NCBI GenBank assembly: GCA_001683735.1
Contig: LUGG01000006.1
Span: 1,736,001 to 1,800,000, forward strand
Direction of reading: 5' to 3'
DNA: 64,000 nucleotides
Origin: Grifola frondosa
Lineage: Eukaryota; Basidiomycota; Agaricomycetes; Polyporales; Grifolaceae
Part shown: one piece after another, positions 46,621-56,744 of the stretch
Layout: every line of letters begins with the position of its first letter
Numbering within the stretch: position 1 is the stretch's first letter
Translations under genes and position numbers: made by a program
The notes under the pieces: model-generated
The model's input: the letters and a program-made list of their open reading frames with translations, nothing else
Database searches by the model: none
What the model was told of the DNA's origin: nothing

Positions 46621-47188
46621 GCTTGCTGTGCAGCCTGCTTGGCTCCAGACATGTTCGAGCGAGGAGCTTGCGCACGCTCAGGACCATGCAGTATCGTTTT
46701 ACGCACAGTCCTTTGCAAGGGTGTTCCATCGTTTGCCGACGCCGCCTGTTTTCATGAACTTGGATTAGTGTAGTGCGGACGTCATCGTTTTTGTTGCTAT
46801 GTTCATTCTATGCCTTGCTCTTCGTGTATGCTCTCTGCTTTCGCGCTGCCTGTGGATCGACGCTTTTCTCCTCAGGTGCTTTCGTTTGATCCTTCGTCGT
46901 GATTGTGCTGGATCTGGACTTCTCGGGCGGTTTATCGAGTTTTTTCTCCTTGCCGTTGGATGTATTATTTTGCAGTTATCGGAATTGATCGTTGTTTCCT
47001 TCATGGGTCTCCTCGGAGACCATCGGGATCATTTGAGATTGGCCACCGGGTAAGTTGGATTTCCGGCGCTGAACAATGTCTTGCAGGATCTCTTGCGCTC
47101 TGGCAGGGTAGCTTTCTGCGGCGGGAACGTTCGGTGAGAAATCGTCCCTGTGTTGAACTCAGGTACTGACGATTACGCCGTAGAAAAG
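46621..47188. other. Spacer between cargo genes B and C
   Basis: Pyrimidine-rich, no convincing gene. Probably the 3' UTR of B and promoter of C. Confidence 0.45.
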
Positions 47189-49150
47189 ATGGGGAAGACG
47201 AAATGGCGTCCCGAAGAGCTGGCTTTCTTGCTAGAGGCTCGCAATTCGCAGGAGGTAATGGACTTACTGAACGGGGGAGAGACTGGTAGTCAGCGAGCTG
47301 CTGCGACTTGCATCACTCAGCGATACCGCGAACATTTTGGCAACACTCCCTTTCAGGCTGAGAGCGCCGAGGAATTCACAGTACGATTGGCAGGTGCGAA
47401 GCGCAAGAATCGGTCACGAATGGTTTGTCTTGAGGAGGAGTCCGTTGAAGAAGCAGAGGCTCGTCTGGAGGGTATTGCCAAGGTACGAGGTGCCTGGCGT
47501 TGAATGATTAATACTAACGTCTTACTTAGCGCATCTACAACTGGGTGAAGAACGCCAGCGAGAAGCGCAAGCGCACGAAGGCTACTGTGGTGCCGCCTGT
47601 GCCAATGGCCGGTACGCCAGCCCGCAAGCCCAGCGCGTGGACATCTACAAGAAACAACATCCGGATCGCCCTCAAGCTGAAGTCAGCACGGGAACCGACG
47701 GACGCGCTAGAGCCAACATTGGTAAATGGGCCTCCGAAGCCAAAGCCCGATTCGACCAGCTGAGCCCGGCGGAGAAAGCTGCCTTCGCGCAGGAAGCGGA
47801 GACTCAAGGGAAGGCACTTGAAGCTGAACTCGCAGCTCTTGGCCCTGATGGCATTGCGCGGCGTAAGTCAATACGATTTCTGTGCGGGATAATTCTTACG
47901 GCGTGCACAGGAAAGCTTCCTCGATGCCAGACTGGTTGGAAGCTTGTGCACGAGGATGGTATGATCAAACCGGTTGGGTAGGGTTCTACATCGCGGGCGG
48001 CGTTGATGCCAATGGGAATCTACAAGCATATGCGTGAGTCCGTTTAAACTCGTTACTGGTTGATTCAGCTGACATCACACGTAGAACAAGCATTGGCAAG
48101 GACGCAGCGGGCTGTGACTTCGAAACGCGGCTGTGTGCTCTTGCAGGTTGGCCTTCCGACCGTATTCGCGGCAAATTCACAGAGTTTTTATCTGACTTAT
48201 TCAAACGTGAGTATCAGTCGTGTTCGATCGGCCATTTTCCTCAATCGATCCTATACTACAGCACCCGCCGCCTTCGCCGCCGTCGCACACACGAGCGTCG
48301 TGCTCCACCTTGCCGAGCAAGGTGACGAGCTCTCTGGCGCATTGGCTGCGTCCCAGCCGTCGCCTTCTCCCCCACGAGACAGCTCGCCGGAGCTCTACCA
48401 ACCAGAATCACCCCAACTATCGTCTCCATCGCCTGCTCGCACGCGTGAGAACTCACAGGAGGTTTCGCGACCAGCATCTCCTCAACCATCCGTCCCATCG
48501 CCTACTTGTGTGCGACAGATGCCGCAGGAGGTTTCTCAACCGGCATCCCCTCAACCTTCATTGTCACAGGCAGTCGTGGCGGAGATCGTGCACAAGGGTG
48601 CGTATTCTTCGTGGTCGATCATTCAGGATTAGCTAACACATGAACTTCGACTCACAGCGATCCAAGGTAAGCTTGCAATAATGTTGATGAGGCAATCGTA
48701 CTGACGAACGCAATGTAGAAACCTTGACTGACGGAAACCAGCAGACGCGCAAGAAGTCGAGGAAGTCCAAGTCAAAGAAATTCAAATCAAAGAAATCAAA
48801 GTCTCTTGATAACGGTACGTAGTTGACCGCATTCTTCATACATTCTCATCTACAGCATAATATTACAGACCCCGCTTCAGCCGCCAAATCTTCTGGACCG
48901 CGCGCGTTGCAAAACCAGTACGAACGGTCCAGCCTGTGGACACTCTCACTGATTACTCGAGCTCCACGGGAACGCAAACCTTCAGGTCGCCTTCTTGGCG
49001 AAGATCCGTAAGTGAAATATTCTGTCAATCAACAGACTAGAAGGAACTCACTTACGGTGCAGGGTGCAGACTGTCGCTCTGCAAAAGCGGAAGGCGGCGC
49101 AGAGCCTCGAGTCGCTTGAACCGAAGTCGACGAAGCGTCGCCGCGGGTGA
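47189..49150 (+). CDS. KDZ-element cargo protein C, HMG-box-like
   Basis: ATG at 47189 (MGKTKWRPEELAFLLEARNS, a Myb/SANT-like opening). Exon 1 is 47189-47482, exon 2 from 47530. An HMG-box-like segment follows: VDIYKKQHPDRPQ, then ANIGKWASEAKARFDQLSPA and EKAAFAQEAE. Next are WYDQTGWVGFYIAGGVD and FETRLCALAGWPSDRIRGKF, a Pro/Ser-rich linker with EVSRPASPQP-type repeats, a Lys/Ser stretch (KKSRKSKSKKFKSKKSKS), and the end STKRRRG. The DNA-binding character suggests a role in element regulation or transposition. One base is missing at about 47636 (AGCGCGTGG) between KPSA and VDIYKK. The remaining introns are phase-consistent. Confidence 0.7.
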
Positions 49151-49593
49151 ACTTCACGCAGCTACTTTCCACTAAATTCCGTAGCTACGTTATCGTATTT
49201 TTGTCTTAGTTACTTGGTTCCCGACTGTGACAAGAGTGATACACCTCGACAGGCAGCCGGTGTCCGTGGGATAAGATCTGCTGTCCCGGGCGTTGGTGGA
49301 TAAATGAGTGATCTTGATATTTCCGGTATGTTTTGAAACCAATCTTGAGGCGATCGATCTTCACGGGCACTTAGAAACACGGCAGGGAAGTTTCGTCGTT
49401 CCGTGCCCTGAAAGTGTGGTCGAGCTGGAGCGTTATCGCGTATTTGCTTCCTCCAACGCATCGGCCGACGCGCTCTTCCGCCTTCTGGAGAAATTTGACA
49501 TGGCGAGATCCAGGCTGCGTATGTTATAATCTGTCTGACTTCGTGTATTTGTCTTCTTGTGGACATCCACCTCTCACTATTCTCACATTTCCC
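49151..49593. other. Spacer between cargo genes C and D
   Basis: A 73-codon frame (49308-49529) has no domain. Likely the promoter and 5' UTR of D. Confidence 0.45.
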
Positions 49594-52052
49594 ATGCCTT
49601 CTAAATACTCTAACGCTCTCAGGACTCTCTGCGAGGAGGGTTCGAAAGAATATCGCCCTAAAGACAGCCCGAAAGTTTGCCCTACTTGCGGCAACGGCGG
49701 CAAGATCATCTGTAAGTTGGCGTTCGCCAGCGAGCATGCGGGCGAATGGTTCTTTAAGGTATGTTTCTACTTACTTAGACGCACTGCGGGGCTCATTTGC
49801 TGTCCATCAGTGCACGTACAAAAATTTCGAGAAGAACAAGTACTGCGATTGGTTCTCCTGGACCGGGGCAGCTCCCTCTCCATCGAAGATTGCCGCTATT
49901 CAGGCACTCATTGCCGATGAAGAACGTATTCGCCTGGAGGCTGATGCGAATCGTCTGGGAGCGACGGCGGAACGCGCCCGGGTTGCTGAAGAGAAGGCGG
50001 GTGCGCGCGAGGAGGTGGCTAAGGTGCGGCACGAGAGGGCGGTAGTGACGGCGCGAGCGGCACAAGAACGAGCAGACCGTGCTTTGGCGACGAAACTGCA
50101 AAGTGAATTGGATAACGAGGTAAGTGAGAGATCAATACGCGGTAATTCTACACTAACCTAGTGAATAATAGGGATGTTTGGGGAAGCGTCGCGCTTCGAT
50201 GGACCTCACTGAGGGCATCCCTGAGAAAAAAAGGCTGGTTGAAGAGGGTGCTAGCCCCCAGGTAAGTGATATGCAACCCGCAAATGAACACCTGCTGACT
50301 GCTACCACATAGACGACAGGTTCGTCGAGCGGTGTGACTCCATCCGGGCTTGGATGGTCCAGCTCGCAGGTGAGCCTCGATTCTTGTGTTATGCATTATA
50401 TAACTAATCATACATTGATCCAGCCCACGGCTTCTACTCCTCGCACGCCAGCTACGAGCCCTACCGACTCCTTGAAGGGTAAAGGCAAAGGCAAGGCGCT
50501 GTCGTCTCGCAAGACACCTGCCATCAATGCCATCGTCCGCGTGCCGACCATGACTCGAATTCCTAGGCCAGTGACGTTCCCCCTCCTCAGCCAGACCTTT
50601 AACGAGAAGGTCGCGACCTCGGGTACTGCGGCATCTGCTGGTGATCGTTCTTCTGGATCGTCGTCTCTCCCGAGCACCTTTTTCGTCCCTTCCACGCCCT
50701 CGGATGGACCATCTCCTCCTACCAAGGCAGCTCGCATCGTACGCATCACGACTGGCACTAGGCCGGTCACCCAGCCTCTCACCCAGAAGTCCAACGACGT
50801 GTTTGGCCCTTCCACGCCCTCGGATGGACCGTCTTCTCCTACCAAGGCAGCTCGCATCGTACGCATAACGACTGGCACTAAACCGGTCACTCAGCCCCTC
50901 GTCACTCAGAAGTCCAGCGAGAAGACGGCGACTGGGGCATCGGCTGGCAGCGCTCCTCCTGGCTCCGCGTCTCGCTCTAAGAGCACGTTTTTTGTCCCTT
51001 CCACGCCCTCGGATGGACCGTCTTCTCCCAGTAAGAGAGCTCGCATCGTACGCACATCGACCTTCTCGCGCCTCCCAATCCCCATTACACGGACGCCAGT
51101 CACGCCAAAGGCGTCCGTCGTTCATACCACTGACCCAAGCTATGCCCGCTCTCCCTCTCCCGCTTGTAGCGTCATCTCTATCTCTTCCGATTCGGATGCT
51201 GAGCCGACGTTGGATATTGGCGCGGCAGTCGATGCAGCAATCTCGGACACCTTTCCCACTCAAAAAGTGTGGATGACGGCCGCCCGCAAGGTGTACACCT
51301 CCCTTGCATCTGAATTCTTGAAACAACAGGCATCGAAGGAGCCTAGCCCTTCAAGCGGGAACGACAGCGGCAAGGAGAATCGCCACCCCCCGCTGCTCGC
51401 AGCGGAGGAGGCGATCGGGCCCGACGACGACGATGCATTACCCCGTTCATCGCAGGTCAACTCCAGCCCGGAGTTGGTGGCTGGTCTTCGAACTGACAAG
51501 GACCCCTTCGCCTCCCTCTTTACAGAAGAGATGTCGGGTGGGCATGCTTCGGACCTATACACTTCCGACGAGGATCCCCTCGACAAGTTGACATGGGATG
51601 AGTCGGACGAGGAGTTTGAGCCGGAAAGGGGCGGCATGGGGTCCTCATCTTCTGAGCCGGAATGGGCGGGGTGTCGACGGAGCAGGACTGGTTCGCGCTC
51701 GAAATTTACGTGTGGAACCAGGTATGTCCGCTTGCTAATTCTCTCGAGCGCGAACTCACATTCACGTTAGTCGGGCAAGCGACCACGGCCGTTCTATATC
51801 ACTGTCCCTCGTGAGGGGAAAATCAGCATCGCGCGACTTCCAATCGTTTTAAAGTGCTTTACCGATGCTAATGTTGTGCATTTCCAGCGTTGGAACCCGG
51901 TGATGCGGATATGGGAGGCGAATAAACTTACGGACGCTTTCTGGGTCCACTGCGAGCTGCGGCGAACACTCATCTTACGTTTTCCTGGGGTGGATCCGTG
52001 CACCGGGATGGAGGACTTCCTTCACAAGTTGGACAGGGAGTCCATGTTGTAG
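49594..52052 (+). CDS. KDZ-element cargo protein D, GRF-type zinc finger with disordered tail
   Basis: Exons: 49594-49758, 49811-50119, 50172-50261, 50313-50369, 50424-51721, 51771-52052. The N terminus has a GRF-like zinc finger across the first intron: CPTCG, then EWFFKCTYKNFEKNKYCDWF. GRF fingers bind single-stranded nucleic acid in NEIL3, APE2 and TOP3A. An Ala/Arg/Glu coiled coil follows (RARVAEEKAGAREEVAKV), then a Ser/Pro-rich region with three repeats of FVPSTPSDGPSSP plus ARIVR. SVISISSDSDAEP resembles a SUMO-interacting motif. The C-terminal domain (PRPFYITVPREGKISIARLP, then HFQRWNPVMRIWE, FLHKLDRESML) looks folded but unknown. One base is missing at about 51664-51671 (GGGCGGGG). 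Probably nuclear; role in the element inferred only from location. Confidence 0.72.
50679..51062 (+). repeat. Three in-frame coding repeats in cargo protein D
   Basis: Three related units start near 50680, 50808 and 50985, sharing CCTTCCACGCCCTCGGATGG and the following GCTCGCATCGTACGCA block. They encode PSTPSDGPSSP(T/S)K then ARIVRI. Spacing is about 120-180 bp. Confidence 0.85.
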
Positions 52053-52210
52053 GAAGGTGTGTTGTTTATATTCAATGCCTGTGCTGCACACTAACCGTTG
52101 ACAATGCAGAAGTCTACTTAAAATACAATAGAGAATGTGATGTTCATATTTTGTCTGATGTTGAAACCGCGTGCAAGTGTGAGAATATAGGTGAGTCATT
52201 CTCAGTCATG

Positions 52211-52530
52211 GCGTAGCTACGGGTGAGGATGCGAGCGTCGTCGTCGGATACATATGGTGGCGTCGGATACATCTGGCGGCGTCGGATACATATGGCGGTG
52301 TCGGGGCACTTGGGGTATGATGGGTCCGGCGTAGCTACGGGCGAGGATGCGAGCGTCGTCGTCGGATACATCTGACGGCGTCGGATACATCTGGCGGCGT
52401 CGGATACATATGGCGGTGTCGGGGCACTTGGGGTATGATGGGTCCGGCGTAGCTACGGGCGAGGATGCGAGCGTCGTCGTCGGATACATCTGGCGGTGTC
52501 GGATACATATGGCGGTGTCAGGCAATGATA
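52211..52530 (+). repeat. Right subterminal minisatellite of the KDZ element (118-bp period)
   Basis: Units start at 52211, 52329 and 52447 (GCGTAGCTACGGGYGAGGAT), nearly identical, the last partial. Each contains two or three copies of an 18-bp sub-unit GTCGGATACATMTGGCGG. The sub-unit shares GGATACA with the terminal repeat and is inverted relative to the left array. Confidence 0.85.
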
Positions 52531-52599
52531 CATATGGTATTACGATCTATATACACCTCGGAATATGTATCTATTTTTGTTCTACTCCATCTTCTTTCT

Positions 52600-52623
52600 G
52601 TATCCGGCCAACTGAAGTCCCTC
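52600..52623 (-). repeat. Right terminal inverted repeat of the KDZ element
   Basis: The reverse complement starts GAGGGACTTCAGTTGGCC, matching the left end imperfectly. Confidence 0.75.
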
Positions 52624-52631
52624 GAGGCGCG
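52624..52631. repeat. Right target-site duplication (GAGGCGCG)
   Basis: Exact copy of 37140-37147. Confidence 0.9.
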
Positions 52632-52984
52632 ATACTTGGAATACTGCGAATGTTCAGAACGAAGAGGAAGACGATGACATCATTTTGGTGTCCGACCAGG
52701 AAGGGCGCCGCGTTGAGCGCAAATACCATGCCAGTGTCTCACAGCCAGAACCTTTTGAACCCACCGCTGAGGGAGTCCTAAGCCATCACCGCCCCATTGT
52801 TAGCGCATTCAAGAAAGTGTTAGCTGCAGATACCGGGATCGTTTGGTATCAAACGAAATATGCCAACGTGATTCCGTCGTTCACGGGTTCCGGCACACTG
52901 AAGCGTAGCGCAGAGTGCAGATCGCTCGGAGATTCTGAGGATAGCGATGAAGAGCCCACTCGGAAGCGAGCCCGGCCATCGTAG
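52632..52984 (+). pseudogene. FunK1 kinase K5, right part (C terminus)
   Basis: Encodes TWNTANVQNEEEDDDIILVS, then AEGVLSHHRPIVSAFKKVL, NVIPSFTGSGTLKRSA, and the basic end RKRARPS with TAG at 52982. These match the tails of K2 and K4 (AEGVLSNH, NVIPSWT.SGTLKRS, KRARP). It has no start of its own. It follows codon 704 of the left part in frame across the target site. The flank after it (TTGGAATATCTTCCTTTGGG) also matches the K2 flank. Confidence 0.92.
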
Positions 52985-53464
52985 ACAGCGTCAGAGGAGG
53001 GCGAAAACATGTGAAACCCGTGCCGAATAGATATTGACAGTACCATGCAGGTTTGATCTACCGCATTCGTGGGCATCGTTAAATCCTGTTTCCGTATTTA
53101 TGTATTTGGTTTTTATCGCTCGTCAGAAGTGTTGGAATATCTTCCTTTGGGTGTGTTCGAACTTCACCTAAGCCTGGCCCATGATTGATGGAAGTTAGTA
53201 GCAGTTAGCGCGTCAACTCGCGTACCGTGCACAATGCGACCATGTGTAAGGTTAGTACGCACGATGCATCACGACTATACACGCCTTAGGTGGTAGAGTC
53301 GGTCCTGCGGGGGACTGCATCCGCCTGTTCATGATCCTTTGATCTCGACGGCCAGGTTTGCCGAAGTAGAAAAATCGCGGATGTTGATATAGAGCGAGGC
53401 CTTCTGCAATGCATCAGCAAAATGTCGATTTGACTTATGGCTCTTAAATAACCCTTATGAACTT
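52985..53464. other. Kinase 3' flank and left arm of an inverted-repeat element
   Basis: 52985-53190 is the K5 3' flank. 53405-53459 (CATCAGCAAAATGTCGATTT...AACCCTTATGA) is the imperfect reverse complement of parts of 60405-60478 on the other side of the Ngaro element. No gene. Confidence 0.6.
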
Positions 53465-53683
53465 TCTATGGACGCGCTCGCTCCGACACTTCAAGGTTTG
53501 GCACACAAACCGAACTGAGTTCGGTGATTACCATTCTGGGAATATACACGAACCGAGACGCCGACTAGTAGATACGCAACAAGCTAGGATGGGCGAAAGC
53601 CCGACGGCGGGCTTCCCGACCTCGAGCTGTGAGACACCCAAGAAAACCCAACACCCAAGCCTGGGACATCAGAGAACAGCGAC
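53465..53683 (-). repeat. Split direct repeat B2 (219 bp)
   Basis: Apparently identical to 55259-55477, beginning TCTATGGACGCGCTCGCTCC. The match ends sharply at AGCGAC. Confidence 0.93.
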
Positions 53684-54216
53684 GGGGCGGGAGGGCCGCC
53701 TGCGGAGGGCGGGCGGGCTTCGGCAATCTCTAGTAAACTGATGCTCCATTTCGACGCTCGAGCTTGCAGATCTACTGCATCGGGTCTCGAGACGGGAGTT
53801 TTGGGGTAAATTGGGAGGGTATCTCTCGGCCAGAGGTCCGCGACATAACTAAATTTCAATGTAAGTTTCTTGAGAGTGTTCTCGCCTCTTCTCCTCGCTC
53901 TCGTCTGACTGTCCATGTATCCGACAGGCGGGCGAGGCAGGAGGAAGGGGCAGGGGTAGGGAGTGTCCCGAACATCGGTGTGTCCCTTATTCTCATTGTT
54001 GACGGCTCACTTTTGATGTGTGTCATTCATCAGGACCAAATTTGCAGTTCCTTGCAATTTGTCTGGCCCCCGACCGGCGGCGTTAGCGCATCGTGCACTA
54101 AAACTGCCCCGTTCCCTTTTTCGTCTCGGGTGCGTCAATGGCCGGGGTTTATCTTGTTACCATGCAGGCAATTTCTGGGCCGCTACATGCAGCCCGCTGC
54201 CGTTTGGACTTTCGAA

Positions 54217-54843
54217 ATGGAAAATGAAAAAGACGCTCTTGACCATGGTATAAAGGTCTGTCTTTTCCTGCATCTTTCTCTAGCTCACTCGTCTGCCTTC
54301 ATGTTTCTGATAACTCGAAACCAGTCCTCTGCAGCCTTGAATGCTTCCATGCCTGCACCTCCTGCCCCTCTGCAGGCACTCTACCCATTCCCCTATCCCT
54401 CGCATCCTCAAGTCATCGTCGCTCCGCACGCTTATGGGTTCCCTCATCAGGCTCATACTTGGGTTGTCAAGGACGAGGCTAGCCCCTGGATCCGGGTCGG
54501 CCGATCGTACACTTGTGTCCCACGCCCTGGTGACATGTCCACCTATTTTGATGCGACCATCCTTGGGGTCCGCTTCTTGGAGCGTAATTACGTTGAGTTC
54601 CTCGCTCGCGTGTATCCATCATCCAACCTCACGACTTTCATCCACCTCCGAGTCACTATCGAGCAAGCGAAGCTGCCTCCAATCAGCCGCTTGCGTTATG
54701 TGACGTGTCGCCGCTTCCTGCCGAACACTATTTGGGCCCCCCCTACACCCATCCCTTCTTTAGGGGTCCCTCTCGAGCGCTCCGTTGAGCGAGATGCTCA
54801 ACGTGTCAGTCGATGGAAGCGTATTGGTAGACGTGGCGACTAG
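54217..54843 (+). CDS. Antisense gene of unknown function in segment X of the Ngaro element
   Basis: ATG at 54217 (MENEKDALDHGIK), a 69-nt intron 54256-54324, then exon 54325-54843 in phase. The predicted 185-residue protein has a Pro/Ala-rich start (MPAPPAPLQALYPFPYPSHP), then HAYGFPHQAHTWVVKDEASP, YFDATILGVRFLERNYVEFL and FIHLRVTIEQAKLPPISRLR, and a basic end. It looks coding but resembles no family I know. It is transcribed opposite to gag-pol and lies between repeats A2 and B2, so it is part of the transposed unit or a later insertion. Confidence 0.5.
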   Translation: MENEKDALDHGIKVCLFLHLSLAHSSAFMFLITRNQSSAALNASMPAPPAPLQALYPFPYPSHPQVIVAPHAYGFPHQAHTWVVKDEASPWIRVGRSYTCVPRPGDMSTYFDATILGVRFLERNYVEFLARVYPSSNLTTFIHLRVTIEQAKLPPISRLRYVTCRRFLPNTIWAPPTPIPSLGVPLERSVERDAQRVSRWKRIGRRGD

Positions 54844-55103
54844 GGATAGGATTATGACCCGGGAGGAGGTTGAGGGTTTGGACGAAAGGAAATTAGGATG
54901 GGCGGAACCTGGGGCTGGAGTGGGGATGCAGAGCGGGGAGGCAGAATGGGGAGTTGGTAAAATTGACTGTGCTGTGTATTCAAGGTCTTGACCTGTATTT
55001 CCAGCTCATCACATGCTTGTCGCCCCCTGGGCAATTTCACACTTCTCAGAAAATTCTATTTCTGACAACTAAATTTGGTCATGACTTGGAGTGGGAGGGC
55101 GGG

Positions 55104-55258
55104 CGAGCAAATTTAGCTAGGTGAGAAGGGGGAACGTGTCGGACAACGAGCGCGACGTGGCGGGAGCGCAACAAGAGACTTAAGCGCTCTCCGCTTATGC
55201 TTGTACATAGACGCTGCTCTTTGATTACCTCGTGCCTCGGTACATCTAAGAGCTCTGA
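55104..55258 (-). repeat. Split direct repeat A2 (155 bp)
   Basis: Matches 60161-60315 (CGAGCAAATTTAGCTAGGTG ... CTAAGAGCTCTGA) and abuts repeat B1 with no gap. Confidence 0.93.
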
Positions 55259-55477
55259 TCTATGGACGCGCTCGCTCCGACACTTCAAGGTTTGGCACAC
55301 AAACCGAACTGAGTTCGGTGATTACCATTCTGGGAATATACACGAACCGAGACGCCGACTAGTAGATACGCAACAAGCTAGGATGGGCGAAAGCCCGACG
55401 GCGGGCTTCCCGACCTCGAGCTGTGAGACACCCAAGAAAACCCAACACCCAAGCCTGGGACATCAGAGAACAGCGAC
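55259..55477 (-). repeat. Split direct repeat B1 (219 bp)
   Basis: Copy of B2. Its outer edge touches A2 at 55258/55259, giving the A-B circle-junction arrangement. Confidence 0.93.
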
Positions 55478-55567
55478 TCCCAATGAGAACTAGGAGTTTG
55501 ACGACGCGTCAGAGAACTGATTCCCATGTGCCAACTAGGCGGCAAAGTCCTGGACGTACCTCACTAC

Positions 55568-56737
55568 TCAACGCACAGGAGGCATCGCATACCGCACAAA
55601 TGATTCGTGTACTGCAGGCACTGCTTGCATATACGGAGCCATGATTTCCGCGTGGCGGCGCAGGTACAGCGTGAACGCATCACTCGCCCATCGACCTTTC
55701 GACTTGACGACATCAAACGGGACCCCACGCAGCAGGTACTCCAGTGTACCACCAATGCGCAGCCCATGCCCCTGAAGCGGCTGTAAGCCGGCTCGCTCTG
55801 CGGCTTTCGACAGGTGAGAAAGGAAGAACGCTCTCGTCAGAGGGCGTACAGAGCCCTGGTGCTTGTACCCGAACAATGGCTCCGTTGCTGCTGGGTTGTT
55901 CACCATTAGGTGGTTCTCCAGGGCTGCCTGCGGGTCCGTGGGGCCTTCTTGTCTTGCCCAGAAGACATCCTCCCCTCCCGGGGCTGATTTCGTGCGTGGT
56001 ATGGCAAACACTGTCTCTGTGAGGCCACTCCGATCCGTGGCCTCACGGATGTTTCGTCGTGTGACGTGGACCGCTGCATCGAACGCCGGCAGCTTCGTCA
56101 CTGTGAATTCTCCTACTCGGGCTACTGCCCAAAATATTGTGGTGGCGCATGCCCACACGGCTGCATCTCTAGAATCTGTTAGGTTGAACTGTTCCCGAAT
56201 GGATGTGAGAATTTCGACGGTGAACGGTGATCGCTTCTTCCGTTTGGATAAATTTGGCGCATGAGTGTTTGCCGCCTTCAGAAGGGCCTCTAGTTCAACA
56301 TCGTTCATCCTCCATGGGACCCGGTGCAAGGTATGCCAAGCTCTGACTCCGCTCAAGTAGTTACTCAGCGTCTTGGCGGAGTATGCTCCTGTCAGCGTCG
56401 CAATGAAGGCTGCCACAAGGTCTGCACTTGCTGGGGCCCGTTCATTCTCCGGTATGCCCTTCTGATCACACACGACATGAAAAACCAATAGGCCTGAACC
56501 ATAGGACTCTAGCGTTGCTTCAGTCCAAGCGCTCGCGAGCACTTCAAAAATGCGTTGAAGGTCCAGTTCTGTCAGTGATGACCCGGATGGTGAAGGGCTG
56601 GGCGCCGGTGACCAGAGCCTCAGACGGTCTCTGGCGAGACAGTGGGGTCGGAGCGGAGAGGGGATGGGGACCAGCCCTGGAGTGTATGGCTTCGGGCGAC
56701 GCGACGGAGAGCGAGGAAGGGCTAGCGGTGCGTCCAT
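55568..56737 (-). CDS. Ngaro tyrosine recombinase (389 aa)
   Basis: Integrates the element by tyrosine-recombinase chemistry. ATG at 56737, 7 nt after the RNase H stop (TAG at 56747-56745), stop at 55568. An N-terminal SAM-like/core-binding region (ATLESYGSGLLVFHVVCDQ, TLSNYLSGVRAWH) precedes the catalytic domain: R207 in AVARVGEF, H324 and R327 in HGLR, W350 in GRWAS, and a nucleophile that is Y358 or Y369. All key residues are present and the frame is intact. The close stop-start spacing suggests reinitiation or termination-coupled translation from the polycistronic RNA. Confidence 0.9.
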   Translation of the reverse strand: MDAPLALPRSPSRRPKPYTPGLVPIPSPLRPHCLARDRLRLWSPAPSPSPSGSSLTELDLQRIFEVLASAWTEATLESYGSGLLVFHVVCDQKGIPENERAPASADLVAAFIATLTGAYSAKTLSNYLSGVRAWHTLHRVPWRMNDVELEALLKAANTHAPNLSKRKKRSPFTVEILTSIREQFNLTDSRDAAVWACATTIFWAVARVGEFTVTKLPAFDAAVHVTRRNIREATDRSGLTETVFAIPRTKSAPGGEDVFWARQEGPTDPQAALENHLMVNNPAATEPLFGYKHQGSVRPLTRAFFLSHLSKAAERAGLQPLQGHGLRIGGTLEYLLRGVPFDVVKSKGRWASDAFTLYLRRHAEIMAPYMQAVPAVHESFVRYAMPPVR

Positions 56738-56744
56738 TCGCTGC

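Larger units (their letters stand above)
37148..52623. mobile_element. 15.5-kb KDZ-type DNA transposon with cargo genes
   Basis: Bounded by an 8-bp target duplication and imperfect inverted ends: on the left TTCAGTTAGCCAGATACA (from 37154) and on the right, in reverse complement, TTCAGTTGGCCGGATACA (16 of 18 identical). Just inside each end are tandem arrays in opposite orientation (37461-37550 and 52211-52530). It encodes a KDZ transposase (minus strand), a small gene beside it, and three plus-strand genes. Removing it with one duplication copy restores kinase K5, which fixes the boundaries to the base. Confidence 0.93.

Noticed and set aside
52211..52530. Minisatellite as a telomeric or centromeric repeat
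   Set aside because: Fewer than three copies of 118 bp, confined to the inner edge of the KDZ right end and related to its left-end array.
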